A stretch of 64,000 nt of DNA. Source: Dipteris shenzhenensis (Eukaryota > Polypodiophyta > Polypodiopsida > Gleicheniales). The translations under genes and the position numbers were made by a program. The DNA lies in NCBI GenBank assembly GCA_047967505.1, contig CM106538.1; one strand, 5' to 3'. Below the pieces are notes generated by a model. The model saw only the letters and a list, made by a program, of their open reading frames with translations. It was not told the origin of the DNA and ran no database searches. Of this stretch, positions 1 to 13,400 are shown in pieces (position 1 is the first letter of the stretch; the number at the start of each line of letters is the position of its first letter).

Positions 1-788
1 CTATATAATGAGTATAAATTAGTAGATTCTACACATGAATGTGCATTTCCTCCTCGTAAGTTCTAGATCATCTTTCACCTTTGGGAACAAAACTACATCT
101 GGACCTTCCTACACATGTATGCAAGTTAAAAAAGGCACTATACATATATATATATATATATATGGCAGATGCACATGTTACAAATTGATACTCACCCATT
201 CAGAGTTCAAACCACCACAAGATAAATCTTTATATAATGATAATTGATCATCTTTTCTTCCATAGTATAATTCTGATCTGTGAAGAATAAGGACTGAATT
301 TAGCAGGGTCGACGATTTTTATTCAGCTAAAATGAGATAGAAACCATAATACAATTATTTAGGACCTTGACCTGCTCTGTATTCCAATGAAATTGAAAGT
401 AGTTCTGAAAGAACACATATGACATGATGTTACAGCATAAACAAATTGGGACCCAGCAGAATATTCAGCTCCAAGCTTGAAGCCTGTTTTTCCTTCTTTT
501 CCTTGTTATGCTACAGGAATTATCCATCTGTGTAATCAATAAGAATACTCTGATGTAATAAAACATATTGATCACAAGATACTTACAATACTCAGGACAT
601 CCACTGTCAGGAAAATTTCCAGATCAAAACAACTCGAATTCTAGAGCAGATTCCCTTTCAAATACAACATGCTGATACTATGAAGCTTGAAAGTTGAAGT
701 GTGATAGCATCACTATAATACATGCAAAGATCTCACGTCTGTATGTTTGAGTGCACATGTGTATCTCTGCGTCCATAGATGTGATAAC
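1..788. other. 3' flank of formin gene, no gene seen
   Basis: AT-rich sequence downstream of the formin stop codon. It should contain the formin 3' UTR and polyadenylation region, but I see no single convincing poly(A) signal. An (AT)n microsatellite lies at 144-163. The short open frames here have no recognisable domain. Confidence 0.5.
144..163. repeat. (AT)n microsatellite
   Basis: Ten uninterrupted AT dinucleotides seen directly in the sequence. Confidence 0.9.
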
Positions 789-1490
789 TTAACCAGTTGA
801 CCAATCAGAATCATATCCAAGACACTGAGGAGCAGTTTGTAGTATAACTTTTGGGCTTTGTGCGAACACTAATTTATTGGTAGTGCCTATTACTGCCTTT
901 TCCTCAAAGGACACAGGCTCTAGATTTTCCTTTCCAATTCCATTTTCAGCCTCAGAATTAATTTTTGACAAATTTTCCATCTCAAGATAATCAGACTTCT
1001 TTAGAAATGGAACTTCATCACACAAATTAACTCTTTCTTCTTTGTTATATTCCTTGACCATGCATGGAGATTGAGCCCTTGACTTGATCTGTGCCACTCG
1101 GTTTTGTGCTCTTCCTTCCTGAATCTCTTTGCTTACGTGGTCAAACATGTTTAAAAACTGGTGCACAGTTCTAAACAGATCCATTTGCCTCTGTTGTTCA
1201 CCATTTTCTCCAAAAAATGCACAGACATCAATGAGACTTCTGAGAGCCTTTTTAAGCAAATCTTTGAGATTGACTAAATTCAGTGAGCACTGATCACAGA
1301 AAGGAAGAACTAAATCGAGAAATCGAGCTGTGAAGGAGGACGAGTCACTTGAATCACTTCTTGCATGTTGAATTTCTAATTTGACCATTTCCAAACCACG
1401 ATTCAAATCTGTGATACTTGCATTGATATTTTCCATCTTTAAGGCTGAAGCAGGTTTGATATCCCTTAGCTCATCTGGGAGATTAAGAAT
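789..1490 (-). CDS. formin last exon: C-terminal FH2 and tail
   Basis: Starts after an AG acceptor (1492-1491) with residues ILNLPDEL and ends at a TAA stop (791-789), 233 codons. It carries the C-terminal FH2 helices (motif around [15 protein letters not shown], then [19 protein letters not shown] and a segment with [13 protein letters not shown]), which form the coiled-coil and post region, followed by a ~90-residue polar tail without known domain. The preceding intron is 114 bp (1604-1491), phase 0. Homology to plant FH2 is clear; the tail is not recognised. Confidence 0.88.
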   Translation of the reverse strand: MLNLPDELRDIKPASALKMENINASITDLNRGLEMVKLEIQHARSDSSDSSSFTARFLDLVLPFCDQCSLNLVNLKDLLKKALRSLIDVCAFFGENGEQQRQMDLFRTVHQFLNMFDHVSKEIQEGRAQNRVAQIKSRAQSPCMVKEYNKEERVNLCDEVPFLKKSDYLEMENLSKINSEAENGIGKENLEPVSFEEKAVIGTTNKLVFAQSPKVILQTAPQCLGYDSDWSTG

Positions 1491-4400
1491 CTGCATGTTT
1501 GAAAGGTATGTCAATCCCACTCAAAAATAGAGGAATATGTAACAACTGCAGCTATAACTGCTTTATAGGAAATCTCGAAGAAAGACCTCAAAAGGGTTTC
1601 ATACCTGGTCGTCGACCTTGATGAGCTCTGCCACAACAAAATGCAAAAGTGTCGTCTGTTTGTTACTTCCCTTAATATCCATCAACTTTAGCAATGCATC
1701 CAGCTTGAAACCTTTTGCATCCCCTCTGCTACTGTCACCATTGAGGTAGTTTCCAACAGCTAAAACAGCCTCTAGTAGTTTAACAAAATGTCTACTGCAT
1801 TTGAGTTGATCACATGCATGTTGTAGCAGCAGCAAATCTTGCTCTACCTAGAAAAAGATAAGAGCAGGTTGGAGAGTAGTGTCACTAGCTGTAACTGTGT
1901 TGGATCTTATGGAAGTGTCTTGAATGAGTTCATAACACGATTTAAAATGTTTCTGCACACGCACACAAATTTTGTTAATCAGATATGAACTTCAGACACA
2001 GATGTGTGATCGTCTGTTCTACAGATTGCAGTCCCTAGAACAGAATCTGTAGGAGCTGGGCACATAGAATCCATGCTCCTCCCTTACAGTGTTGACAAAT
2101 TCGAGCTCTGGTGCTTCTGTTCATCTCCTTATGCTAAACATACATGACAGATGATGCTTCGATAAGAAGTAGCATCTTACAAAAGACACTGCACATGTGA
2201 ATCCCTATGCTTGGAGATTTTATCTGATACGTTGCTTTTCCCTTATCGTAGCAAATGCCGTGCCACCAGAGGAAGACCCATTAGCCCTTTTACACAGAAG
2301 AGCAAGACCCTGAAGATAGAGCTGCATTAAGTGCTGCACATTTATGCTTCTCGATTGAATGGGATAAGTTACCCACTCTTCAAATGGGGCAGATGGATGG
2401 TCCCAAGTCTGCTTGGTTGACATAATGTATGGCAAGTGGCTGTTAATATGATGCTAGAGTTCACCATGATGAAGCTTGGATTTAAGGTCACACACTTTGG
2501 GCGTTCAAGGTGGTGATGGCAGACAAGAGAAGTGAGGCCATTGCTATGTGCATCCATTGTGGAGTCACTTTCCTTGCCAATGTCATCATGATGGGCATTA
2601 CAAGTAGATTGTAACAAACTCTCCTATCCACTCCTGCTAGGTCGACCATGGTTCTCAGCTGCCCATCCGGCTCACCATCAACCTAGCTATGAGGGAATAC
2701 CATCATTGACAAGAGGTCCTAGATAAAGGCAACAATTTGAGGAGGAAATAAGTTTGGAAGAGGAGCCTTGGTTCTAGGAGGAAAGAAAAAGACAGAGGAA
2801 TCTTCCTTCCAAGATGAGACATATGCCTACTATGATGGCAGTTAAGCCAATTGCAATTTGGAAGTGCGAGACAATTTCCCCTTGAAGACAGACTTGCTCA
2901 TGAGGACTCTAACCCCCTTCAATAGTGGGGCAAGAATGGAAACACCTGGACAGTTGATGCTGCCGAGCCGCCTAGATACATAAAGGTGACTCAATGGGTG
3001 TGGGAGTACCCAGACCTTTTGAGGCATGCAGAGAATATTTAATTTGGTTTGTGGATGATGTTTTCACATGGTGATACAAGAATCACAAAATGGTGGTAAT
3101 TGATGGATTCAATATAGTTGATGGATGATGTGGGTGGTAATTGAGGATTCAATAATTGTTGTAGATAATCAAAATTTTCTTCCCTTGTATTGCCTTGAAT
3201 GCAATGTTTTGTTCACTCTTATACAACCAAGCCTTGACTTCCCTTTGATATAGCGTTGGAGACAATGCTAGCGTATGCCATCTTTACAGCCATGGATAGA
3301 TGCCATGCTTACAATCAAGTTTAAGTGGAATATGTTGATCAACACAAGACACCCTTTGTGATTCCCTGAGGCACCTGAAACTACATCATGACAAATTTGG
3401 GCCTCTGTATTGTCTTGGCTACGTTCCAATGGTTGATCAACAAAGTGTATTAAGAGAAACTTGGGCGATTCTTAAACGTATTCTCTAATGATTTCTCTAC
3501 CTACAATGGGAGCAGTGCCTCTCATCTAGATCTCTTGGTTGAAGTAGATCATCTAGACAAGCCGTAGTGGGTGTTAGAAAATGGAGAAGTATCTCTATAC
3601 TTCTCCATTTTCTAACACCCACTACGGCTTGTCTAGATGATCTACTTCAACCAAGAGATCTAGATGAGAGGCACATATATATATATATACCTTTGTACGC
3701 CTAGAATATATCCAATCATACAAATTTAGAAAACTTTCCTTGTGCAGATCCAACACTCTCTCACGAGCTGTCATTGCTCATCCTGTCCTTCCATTTGATA
3801 AGAAGCTCAAGAACTACCCTGCTGTTAAGAAGTCTCTCTCTAAAATCCAGAATTGCTTTTGGCTCATGAGAGCTATACACTGACAGGTAGTGTAAGCGGA
3901 CAAGCTCTCAACAAAAATAAGCTATTACCTACGCCTAACTTCCCTTTTGGGTAACTCATATGAAAAACTGAAGTATCCTCACACCAGAAGGTAACTTCGT
4001 TCATCAGCTACATTATTAATTCCATCAATTATCCAAAAGGGAATGTAATAACAAGCTGTAGCTCACAAACCAGTCTGTAATGCCCCAAAATCCTTTGGAA
4101 GATTGACAAACTAGCCATCTGCAAACACTTGAGGTGAACGCTTCTGATTTGCATAGAAGTGAGCTCTATCCTGCACTATGCAAAGTTTTTCCTTCATAAA
4201 GTGCAACATATCCTGCAGCAATTGGAATAAATCAATAGCCATTTGAACCCTTTTTTTTCATACAAATAGTCCACAGAGCCTTAGATTGAAACCCATAAAT
4301 AAGCACACAAATGGATATAGTGGGGCAGAATGGGACTGAAAGAGCCCCAAGCTGTCCCTCAAATTTTTTTAAAACAATGTCAGTATGCATATCGGTATAC

Positions 4401-7400
4401 AGGTTGGTCACAAATGATGATACCAATGAAAATGTTCGCAAGTATATTAATGGATTTTTTTGGGTAAAAAGCATCGAGCACTGATGACTAAAGCTACGGT
4501 TCTTTCCTACGCTTTTATTGATGCGTATACGGATTCTTTTAGAGTTAGAAAACATTCCACTTCTTCACAAATTCTGTCAGAATATGTGTTGGAAAAGGGT
4601 AAGTATCTTCTAGTGAGCTTGCAAGATTTGATAGAGGTTGATAATCTTGATAAGACAAAGTGTGCTGGTGTTTTGGCTCGTTATCCCCTCATAGTATGGA
4701 GATCATTGCATGCATCAAACTCATATATGAGAAGTCTTCGTGTATGCAAGCTTGTCACCTACTTTAATATACCACATTATCTTCTTGGCTATAGTTTGTA
4801 GGATTGCAATGGATCAAATTGTGCAGAGTCTGACAAATTGTGGTTTACACCATGGAAGAATATGTAGAGGAGGTTGCAGAGGCTAGGTTGGGAAGACTTT
4901 ATTTTCTCATCATTATAGTTCTGGTTTTCAATGTTTGCTTAGTGGTGCAAGAAATGGGTGGGAAAGTAGTGAGAGCTGATGACACATGCATTTTTTGCTT
5001 AGGGACAATAATGAAGGAGATACAATCCGCATTTTAGAATGCATTTGTAACAAAGAATATGTTGTCTGATAGGTCAAGAAAAATGGGAATGTGCATGATT
5101 ACATTTCAAAAAATGTACTAATATATTAACAAGAGATTTGTGTTGAGCTAAGGCATTGTATAGAATTGCATAGTAATTGAATGCATATTGTACATGATAT
5201 ATGGAGATAGCTAAATGCAATAAATTAAGTTGAAGCAAGGACATAGCAATTTTTATATATTTTTTAAATAATAAAACAGGCAATGGTGTACATTTCAAAT
5301 AGCATACTCTCCAACTTGTATATTCATAAGACTGGTTTACTGTTAATTTTATGGACATTTTTATTAGAAGGTTTGTGACCTTGCCATTCTTAGAGAATGG
5401 CATACATTCAGGGTCCTAACACTATTTCTTATCACCACCGTAAATAGTTAATATGCACATCCAGGGTCTCAAGGGGGCCCATTGATGCTCTCTTTATCCA
5501 CCAGGAGCACAAACTTCATGATAGGGATTGCAACAAGTCAGGTAAATTACTTGTTGATTGCAGTTTTCTGCCCTTGGCACTAGAGGGGGAATTTGAATTT
5601 TCAGTTTCATCCACTATTCTCCCCTTGTGGTTAGCCATGGCACTTATTGCTTCCAAAGCACAGTAGATTATCCTTTTGCTTGATGGTGTCAAGATTGGCT
5701 TCAAGGGGAACATATTCTTTTTTGGAAAGAACTACTCCCTTGGACTGCCATTGCTGATTCTTGGGTCCTTGGTGGTGACTTCAATATGGTGGAGTTGCCC
5801 ATATAAAAGAGGGGGAAGGGGTGATAGCCTTCACTCTCTTGAGAGAGCTTTTTGGGATGAATTGGTTTTTTGGTTTCGGGTTGTTGATGATTTTCAAGCA
5901 TTGCCTTCTTTGCTCCTATTTTCCTGGTCAGATACGAGATTTTGATGCCCATCCATGCGCATATTGACAATTTTTATGCTGATAAATCATGATTGGGCTC
6001 TGGGTAGGGGTGGCACTATCTGCATTTTCCCAAGGGTTTGTACATCCAATCACTATCCGGTGACGGTTACTCTCTTTGAACCACATGCCACTTCTTGCTT
6101 TGCTAGTGTCAAGATTCCAAAGTCTTTCTATGCAAAGGAAGAGCTTTCAATGGCATTTGCCCATTATGGAAGTCCTATTTGTAGGATGAGGTGTGCTCTC
6201 TTCTTGCTTTGGCAGTAGCTCTTCTTCATACTAGTGAGTATTATTTATTGACCTTTTAGGGTCAAGACATGATGTCCTTAGGCACGCGACTGCCTTATGT
6301 CAGTTGGTAGTAGCCATGCATGGGTCCCATGAGCGCCTACAGTTGGCCCATGAGTGTCTTGCTGTTGACCATCAGATGCATGGGTCCCATGAGCGCCTTG
6401 CTGTAAGGGCTCATCAGCAGTCACTTCAGATGGGGGATAGAGTCGTTAAAGATATTTTTTTGCATTTGGTCAATAAGGTCCAGCTCATGAGGACGGAGAT
6501 GCAGAAAGACTACCTTATGTGATTATGCCAGGGGTTTGGAGGGCGAGTAGTCCGTGTCTATACGTCGGCATAAAAGGGTGGACATTGGCTCAATGCCGAT
6601 TTTCCATGCCCACTTCATCATGAAGAAGACTTCCATCCCGAACAACTCTACACACTTCTGAAGCGGCCAGAAGTGTGCCTGGTCAACCTTTGCCCCAAGT
6701 TCATGGGCGTGTCAAAGGTCCAGTCCCTGTGGCCCCATCCACTCGTCCATCATGCGTGAGATCTGATCTCCTAGTATAGCATCAAACACCACTGGGTACC
6801 ACTTCTCCAGCCCTGCGGAGGCGAACTGGAATCTCTAAACTAGGTGTGTCTGGGAGCCCACTACGCTGATCGAATCCGGGGTTGCAACATCACAAGCGTT
6901 ACCTCCAAGGGTAGAGGATAAGAGTTTGGAATCTCTAGATGCCTCCATCACAGGAGGATCACCTAGCTGAGCAACGGCCCCTACCACTTGGGGGGGGGTC
7001 TCCACGTATGGGCTCCTCCTGCTACTCTTCCTCAGGTGCCTCTCGAGGAACTCTACCCCTCTCTCCACATCTAGCCCTCTACGTGCGGCGCTTTCAGGCC
7101 TGTTTGCTTGGTTTCTTTTTCTTTTTAACTTGGGTCTAGTCCCCTTCTGAAGGGTCACCCAGGGTGTCTAGGACTCCTGTTGCTCCTGCTTGGGGGGGGA
7201 ACTGAACTCTGGCCTGCTAACTTTACTCACCCTGTGGGGGTGGGGGCGGAGGCACTCGACCTTGGCCGTGGGGGCAATCTCTGGCTAGGTGACCCATCTG
7301 TTTGCAATGAAGACACTGGCCTGGTAACCCAGAAATCTCCATGCGCTAGCTAAGTGTACCCCCTTCCAGGGTCTCAAGGAGGATCAACTCTGGGAGGGAC

Positions 7401-10400
7401 TCTCGGCTCTCAACCACCAGTTTGATCCTGGGGACCCCGTCATCTACTACCACTGATGTGGCCGAATCTGGCGGAGACTCCAGCACAGTGCCAAATGCTC
7501 GACCAATGGAGGGGAGGATGTCTCGATATTTCTTTGGGAGCCCTCGAAAGTAGAGCGTAAGTGAAAAACGTGTGAGTGTCCATGTCCTCCACTGTAAAGC
7601 CATGGTACCAGCTCAGCTCGATGAGGAATACACCTCTTCCATAGATGGTGACTTCATGAATGTGGTCACTCTCTAGTGCCAAGCTCGCCTGGATCCACTC
7701 TTGCACATGTCTCCTTGTGGGAGTGAGGCCCACAGTTCTACCCACGATCGCCTTCTCTTGGAGGGACTGAACTACCTGCTATACCTGCTGCTTGTCGGCT
7801 AGGGAAAGAAGAACCTTAATGGCTGTGGAATTCAAGGGTGTTGCCATAGAGCCCCTCTAGCCAAACCAAGGGTCACCCCCAAGATTTTCTTTTGCCGAAG
7901 AAGCACAAACACTCCCGTTGTAGGGGGGAAAGAAGATAAAAAGGGGGTTGGGGGCGGGCGGGGGGGGTGAGGCGGAAAGATGTCAGAGGAGGAGGCAGAC
8001 AATGCGAGGCGAGGAGCGGACGAGGGCAAGTTGAGGGAAGGAGAAAGGAGGCAGGGAGTGAGGCGGGAAAAGGAAGAGGGGCAAAAGATGCCTAAGTAGG
8101 CATAGGTTGCACAGGATAAAGGCAAAGCGCCGCTTGTTTCTAATGGGATTGCTCCTACTTCTTTGCCTTCCACCTCTCAATCTAAAGGCAAAGAAAAGAC
8201 TTTACTGAAGTCTGGCAGACTCCGCGCAAGACTATCACAGCCAGAAGGTCATTACCTCCAAGCACATGGAATGGTACTGCATCTAATGGCCATACTCCTG
8301 AAGAAAATTCAGGTGTTGGCATTAGTTGGGCTGTTGTGACAGCCAGTTGCACTCTTTTTCCTGAAGAGGATGTGGTGGGTTTGTTGTCTTCTTATTAGGC
8401 ACCTTTGTCACCTCAGGGTAGAGGTTCTAACCCTGAGGTGGATATGCAGACTTGAGTCGGATTTCCTTTCAATGTACATAACTATAAATATGTTATCACA
8501 AATCAAAAGTTTGACACTCAATGTACAGGGTTTGTGTGATGCTAGAAAATGGAAGATAGTATGGGTGTATCTAAATTATTTGCAACCTGACATAGTGGCT
8601 CTACAAGAGCATAACCAGCACATGCACGCTACATAGCATGGTCATTTTGTTGGTTATGATATCTTTTATGTTGGACAACGTTCTTTTTCAGGAGTGGTCC
8701 TTTTTTTTTTTCCTCCAAAAAAGAGACTTCTATTAAGTAAGGAAACCCGCTAGAGCAAGCTCTGTGCGGAGATACACCATGCTAAGCATGTAATAAAAAA
8801 CACCTCAGAGGAATGAGGTAGAAAGAAACCAAGGCTAAGGCTGAAAATGCCATCTCAACCCTATAGAAGTCTCAGCAAAGAAGGGAGAGTCTCTCCAATC
8901 TCTGAGAAAAGTAACTCTCCTGAAGGAGGCTGCTAGAGATGATCCCTGCATGGTCTCCCAAATGGCCATTAGAGAGTGTATCATATCTGTCCAAGTACTG
9001 GCCAAGATCTGAGAAGGGTGAACCTGATTCCAAAGCCTCGGTGCATCTAGCTCTCCAAATGTGCCATGCTGCAATGCTAGCTAGGATCTCCCATGGAGAG
9101 TCAACCGAGGAGTGAGCAGCCCTGAAAAGAGTGGCCGGAACATCCTCTAGAGAGCATGACTCCACAAGGTGTCGTCGGATGTGAAGAGCCCAAGAGGAAT
9201 CAAGTCTCTCAAAAAATACCTGGGGCCCTGAAAGAGTAAGCCAAGCCACTAATCCCCAGGTCATATAGAAAGGTAGGCGAACAAAAGTGCTGAAAAGTCT
9301 TGCAATCCCCTTCCATATGATTCTCGCCTGTCTGCAATCCCAAAGGAAGTGTTGTATAGTCTCCAAAGCAGAAAGGCAGCGAGGGCAAGAAGGGTCAGCT
9401 CCGAACTTGGAGCTCCAATGGTTTACTGCTATCCCACCATGAATAGAAAGCCAAAAGAAGAGAGTGATTTTTCTATTCCGGTGGGATTTCCAGAGTCTCT
9501 ACTAAAAAAATTTCTGCAAGTCAGCACGAATCTGAAAGTTCTCCCAATGATGAGCTCTGGTGGGCCTCCAACCCCTACAGCTGAGCTGGAATTTCCTGGC
9601 ATTACTGATTGGGACACCTCCATAGAGCCACAGCCTCCATGAGCCAAGGGCGAGGAGAAGCGGGTCAGGATCCAAGTACCACTGTGAAAGAGAGCCATGC
9701 TCCATGAAGCCCACTATCCTGACTGGCTGAAACGGTACCTCCAACAAGATATCGTCTGTGGATCTGAAGAAACATCAAATACTAAGGCATCCTCATGTGG
9801 GTCAAGAAAAGCAATCACCTGTAAAGGAACTTCAAATCTGGAAAATGCCCCCATCTAGGTGGAGCAAGTAATAGGCATGTCATCTGTGTCCACCCAATCC
9901 AAGGGCAAGGCTGCATCAATCTGTTGGACTCTCCCTGCACTCCCTCTGAGATTAAGAACCATTTGGGCCTGTCGGTCTGCAGGAAGCTTCCTAAAGGCTT
10001 TCCATGCTCCCACTGTAGATGCAGGGCCCCCCTCCCATCTTGGCCACTGCATGTAAGGAGAAGCTCCAAGTGGTCTGCCAAGCTCATCCAAAATCCTGTC
10101 ATTCCACATGATAGGCTGCCTTTCAATCTCTTCACGGGTGGATGGGGGAATCTTGCGAAGAGTACTCCTGAAGCTGGCCCATGCTTTCAGGATAGCAACC
10201 ATAAGAGGGGAAAAGGGAGACCTGACGTGGGCTGTGGTGAAAACCCATCTAGTACTGTGTGTCCAATCCTCTCCTGAAGTGGGCGTGCGAGACTGTATCC
10301 ATCTGATAAAAAAATCCTTCCAAGGCTCTTGCCCTGGCATAAGCCTCTCACAACGAACTTGCAGAGTAAAGCTCTGCACTGTAGATCTGGGTCGATGATA

Positions 10401-13400
10401 TTCAAACCCCCTTCTCTTGTAGGAAGAATCAAGGTCTCCCAAGCCACCCTGGCTGTAACATCAGTTATGTCAACTAACTGTCCAGGAGCTCTTCTTCCCG
10501 GCAGATAGCAAGCCTCAGCCCATAAATAATAGCTTGAGATCTAATGTAGATACTCATAGCTTCTGCCACAAACTGAAAAAGAAACGCGCCAAGAGGACAT
10601 CCCTGGCGGACGGATCTGGAAATCTGAAACCTATCCCCTCTTACCCCCCCAATGAGCAACTGGCTATGGGCTGATCTGTAGAGAGAGAATACTCCTCTAA
10701 TCCATGCATCTAAAAAACCAAAGCGAGATAGAGTACCCTCTAAAAAATCCCAGTCTACTCTATCGTAAGCTTTCTCAAAGTCCAAGAGTAGAATGGCCAA
10801 ATCTCTGGCGGCTCTGCATGGCCCCATTCTGAGGCCTCCCAAAATGAGAAAATATTATCAAAAATACTTCTGCCATGCACAAACCTTGTCTGCGTGTCAT
10901 GAATCAAATCTGGAAGAAAAACCTGTAGCCGTAGACTAATGGCTTTCACCAGAATCTTGTAAAAAGTGCCCAATAGAGTGATGGGTCTCCATTGAGACAC
11001 AAGATTCCTATTACCCCCCTTTGGGATGAGATGAATGAGACAATCTGTAAGTGAGTCCGGCATCTCACCAGAGTCCCACACGCCCTGCAGGGCTGATGTA
11101 ATGTGATCACCAAGCTGCTCCCAAAAAGTTAAAAAAAAGGAGGAGGTAAGTCCATCTGAACCTAGGCACTTGCCCTTGTGAAGGGCAAGAAAATGCAGTC
11201 TTGAATTTTGCATTGGTGAAAGGTGCATCCAGAGAAACATACATCCAATCCTTCACCAATACAGGGATACACTACCAAATAACCTCTCTAGCATCATCAA
11301 TGGCCTGTGTGCCTGGATCTACAGTAAGAAGGGACGCAAAAAAATCTGAAGCTACATGCATGACAGCATCAGGATCTGACTGTAACACCCCGTTTGAGTC
11401 AACAAGCTGCGAAACACTATCTCTACTATGTCTGGGCCCATGAGTAGAGAAAAAGTGTTTGTTGACCCTGCCACCCATCTGAATCCAAAAGGATTCCCGT
11501 GCATGAAAGGCATATTCTGCTCTCTGATCCAACAATGTCTGCAAATGAGCCCTTGCTGCAGCAAGGCGCTCCTGAATCCAAGCATCTGTGGGCTTCTTCT
11601 GCTCTTCCCTCTGAAGGGACGCTAACTGCTGGCGTATACCAATCTCACATCTGAGAATCTCACGTCTCGTAGAATCTGTGACTGTATGATAATAGTCACT
11701 AATTCCGGATAAGGTTCCGGATAAGGCTGCAGCTACCTGAGATGGGTGGACAGCTCCACCCTGTATGTGAGAAACCCAAATCTGTAAAATATCCTCCGTG
11801 AGGCACTCCTCTGCATAAAAAGCATCCGAAATCCTGACACTGGCAGAGCGTCCTCTCCGATGAGGCTCAAGAATCTGTAACACCACTGGAAAATGATCTG
11901 AGGTGGAAACCCCAGTAGAAATGCATACAGATCCTCCTTTGTCAAGTGCCCAATCGTCTACATAAAATCCGTCATTTCGTGCATGAATGGGCATGTGTAT
12001 TCTCCTGTTCGACCAAGAGTACAAGAGTGACTGTGGCATAATATGAAAGGCATCATCCAACCAAGTGTCCTTGCCAATGAACTGAAAGAGGAAGGCATCC
12101 CAGGCTGCCCTCTCCAAAGAATGCATTCCACCCTGTCTGTCTCCCTTTTTGTCTGAACAATAATCCATCTACCATGGCGATCCTTGAGAGCCACAACAGG
12201 TTGAAGGTCGTGCTTTACCAAAAAAGCCACACCAGAAAAGGAGTGCTCTCCAGCATAGAAGATATCATAACCAACAAAATGGCCTATTTGACCAGCATAC
12301 ATATGCTGATTATGCTCTTGCAAAAAGCAATTATATCAGGCTGCAATTGCCTGATATACATCCAGACCAGTTTCCATTTGCGACCATCACACATTCCCTG
12401 TACATTGAGAGCAACACACTTCAGATGATCAAGCATATTTACAGTTATGGGACAGGTATGTACAGCAACTAACGGGCTGTCTACGTCTGCATTTCCACCT
12501 CAATGTCCGGGCCTTTGCCCTAGGATGAAGCATCTCAGCCTAAGGAGAGGACAAAAGTGCAGCAACTTCTTCTTCAGGAAACAAAGTCCGATTTGTAGTC
12601 ACAGCAGCCCAAGTCAAGCCAACACCAGAGTTTTCAGCAGGTGTTTTCCCATGAGAGGATGCACCACTTGTAGAAATATAAAAGCAAGAGCTAGAAACTA
12701 GAAGACTAGAAGTGAAATAAGAACAAGATTGAAGGACAAAGAGTTACCTTGAGATGAGTGTAGACAAGACACAAGCTAGATAGATTGCAATGATGTGACC
12801 CATGAATATATGGGCCAAAGTACAAGACATAGAGCAAGAGTGCTTATGGGATAATTGTAGAGGTGCCACATGGCACACACTCAAGACACAAAGACTAAAC
12901 TGAGACTAGACAAATGTAGACTAGGGAAATAGTACACCTAGTGTGCACTTATCTCCAACACCCTCCTTAAGTGGACACTAGGAGTAAGACAGAAAGAAAA
13001 GACTAGAAGACAGACATAAAGACCGATAGACTGAGAGACAAGACAGAAGACATGACAGACAAAGATCCTGAGACACCCCTCCTCAAGTGATATCCTCATA
13101 TGGGTCCACAAGGGTAGGGACAAGATGGATCTAAAACAAAACACAGTTAGATTGATAGACAAATAGACAGACAGACAAGACTAGATAGACAGAAGACTGA
13201 CTGTAGACAAATAGATAGACCTTGAAGACATTCCTCCTCAAGGGCAAACTCTTCCTCTTGGGTAGGGACAAGAGAGAGGTCCAAAAGCAAAATGAGTAAG
13301 ACACTAGAACCCCTTGACCTACAAGATCTGCTGATGGAGATGCTGCAGCAATATGGGCTGAGGTAGATGCAGGGGCTGATGTAGAGGATTTGGAGTAGTA

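Noticed and set aside
4460-5037. Possible small plus-strand genes of 113 and 65 codons
   Set aside because: No domain, no paralogue in the window and no gene structure. Likely chance open frames in an intron.
12938-13240. Minus-strand frame reading like a hydrophobic Leu/Ser/Val protein
   Set aside because: It arises from the GACA/GATA-rich tract inside the Copia element.
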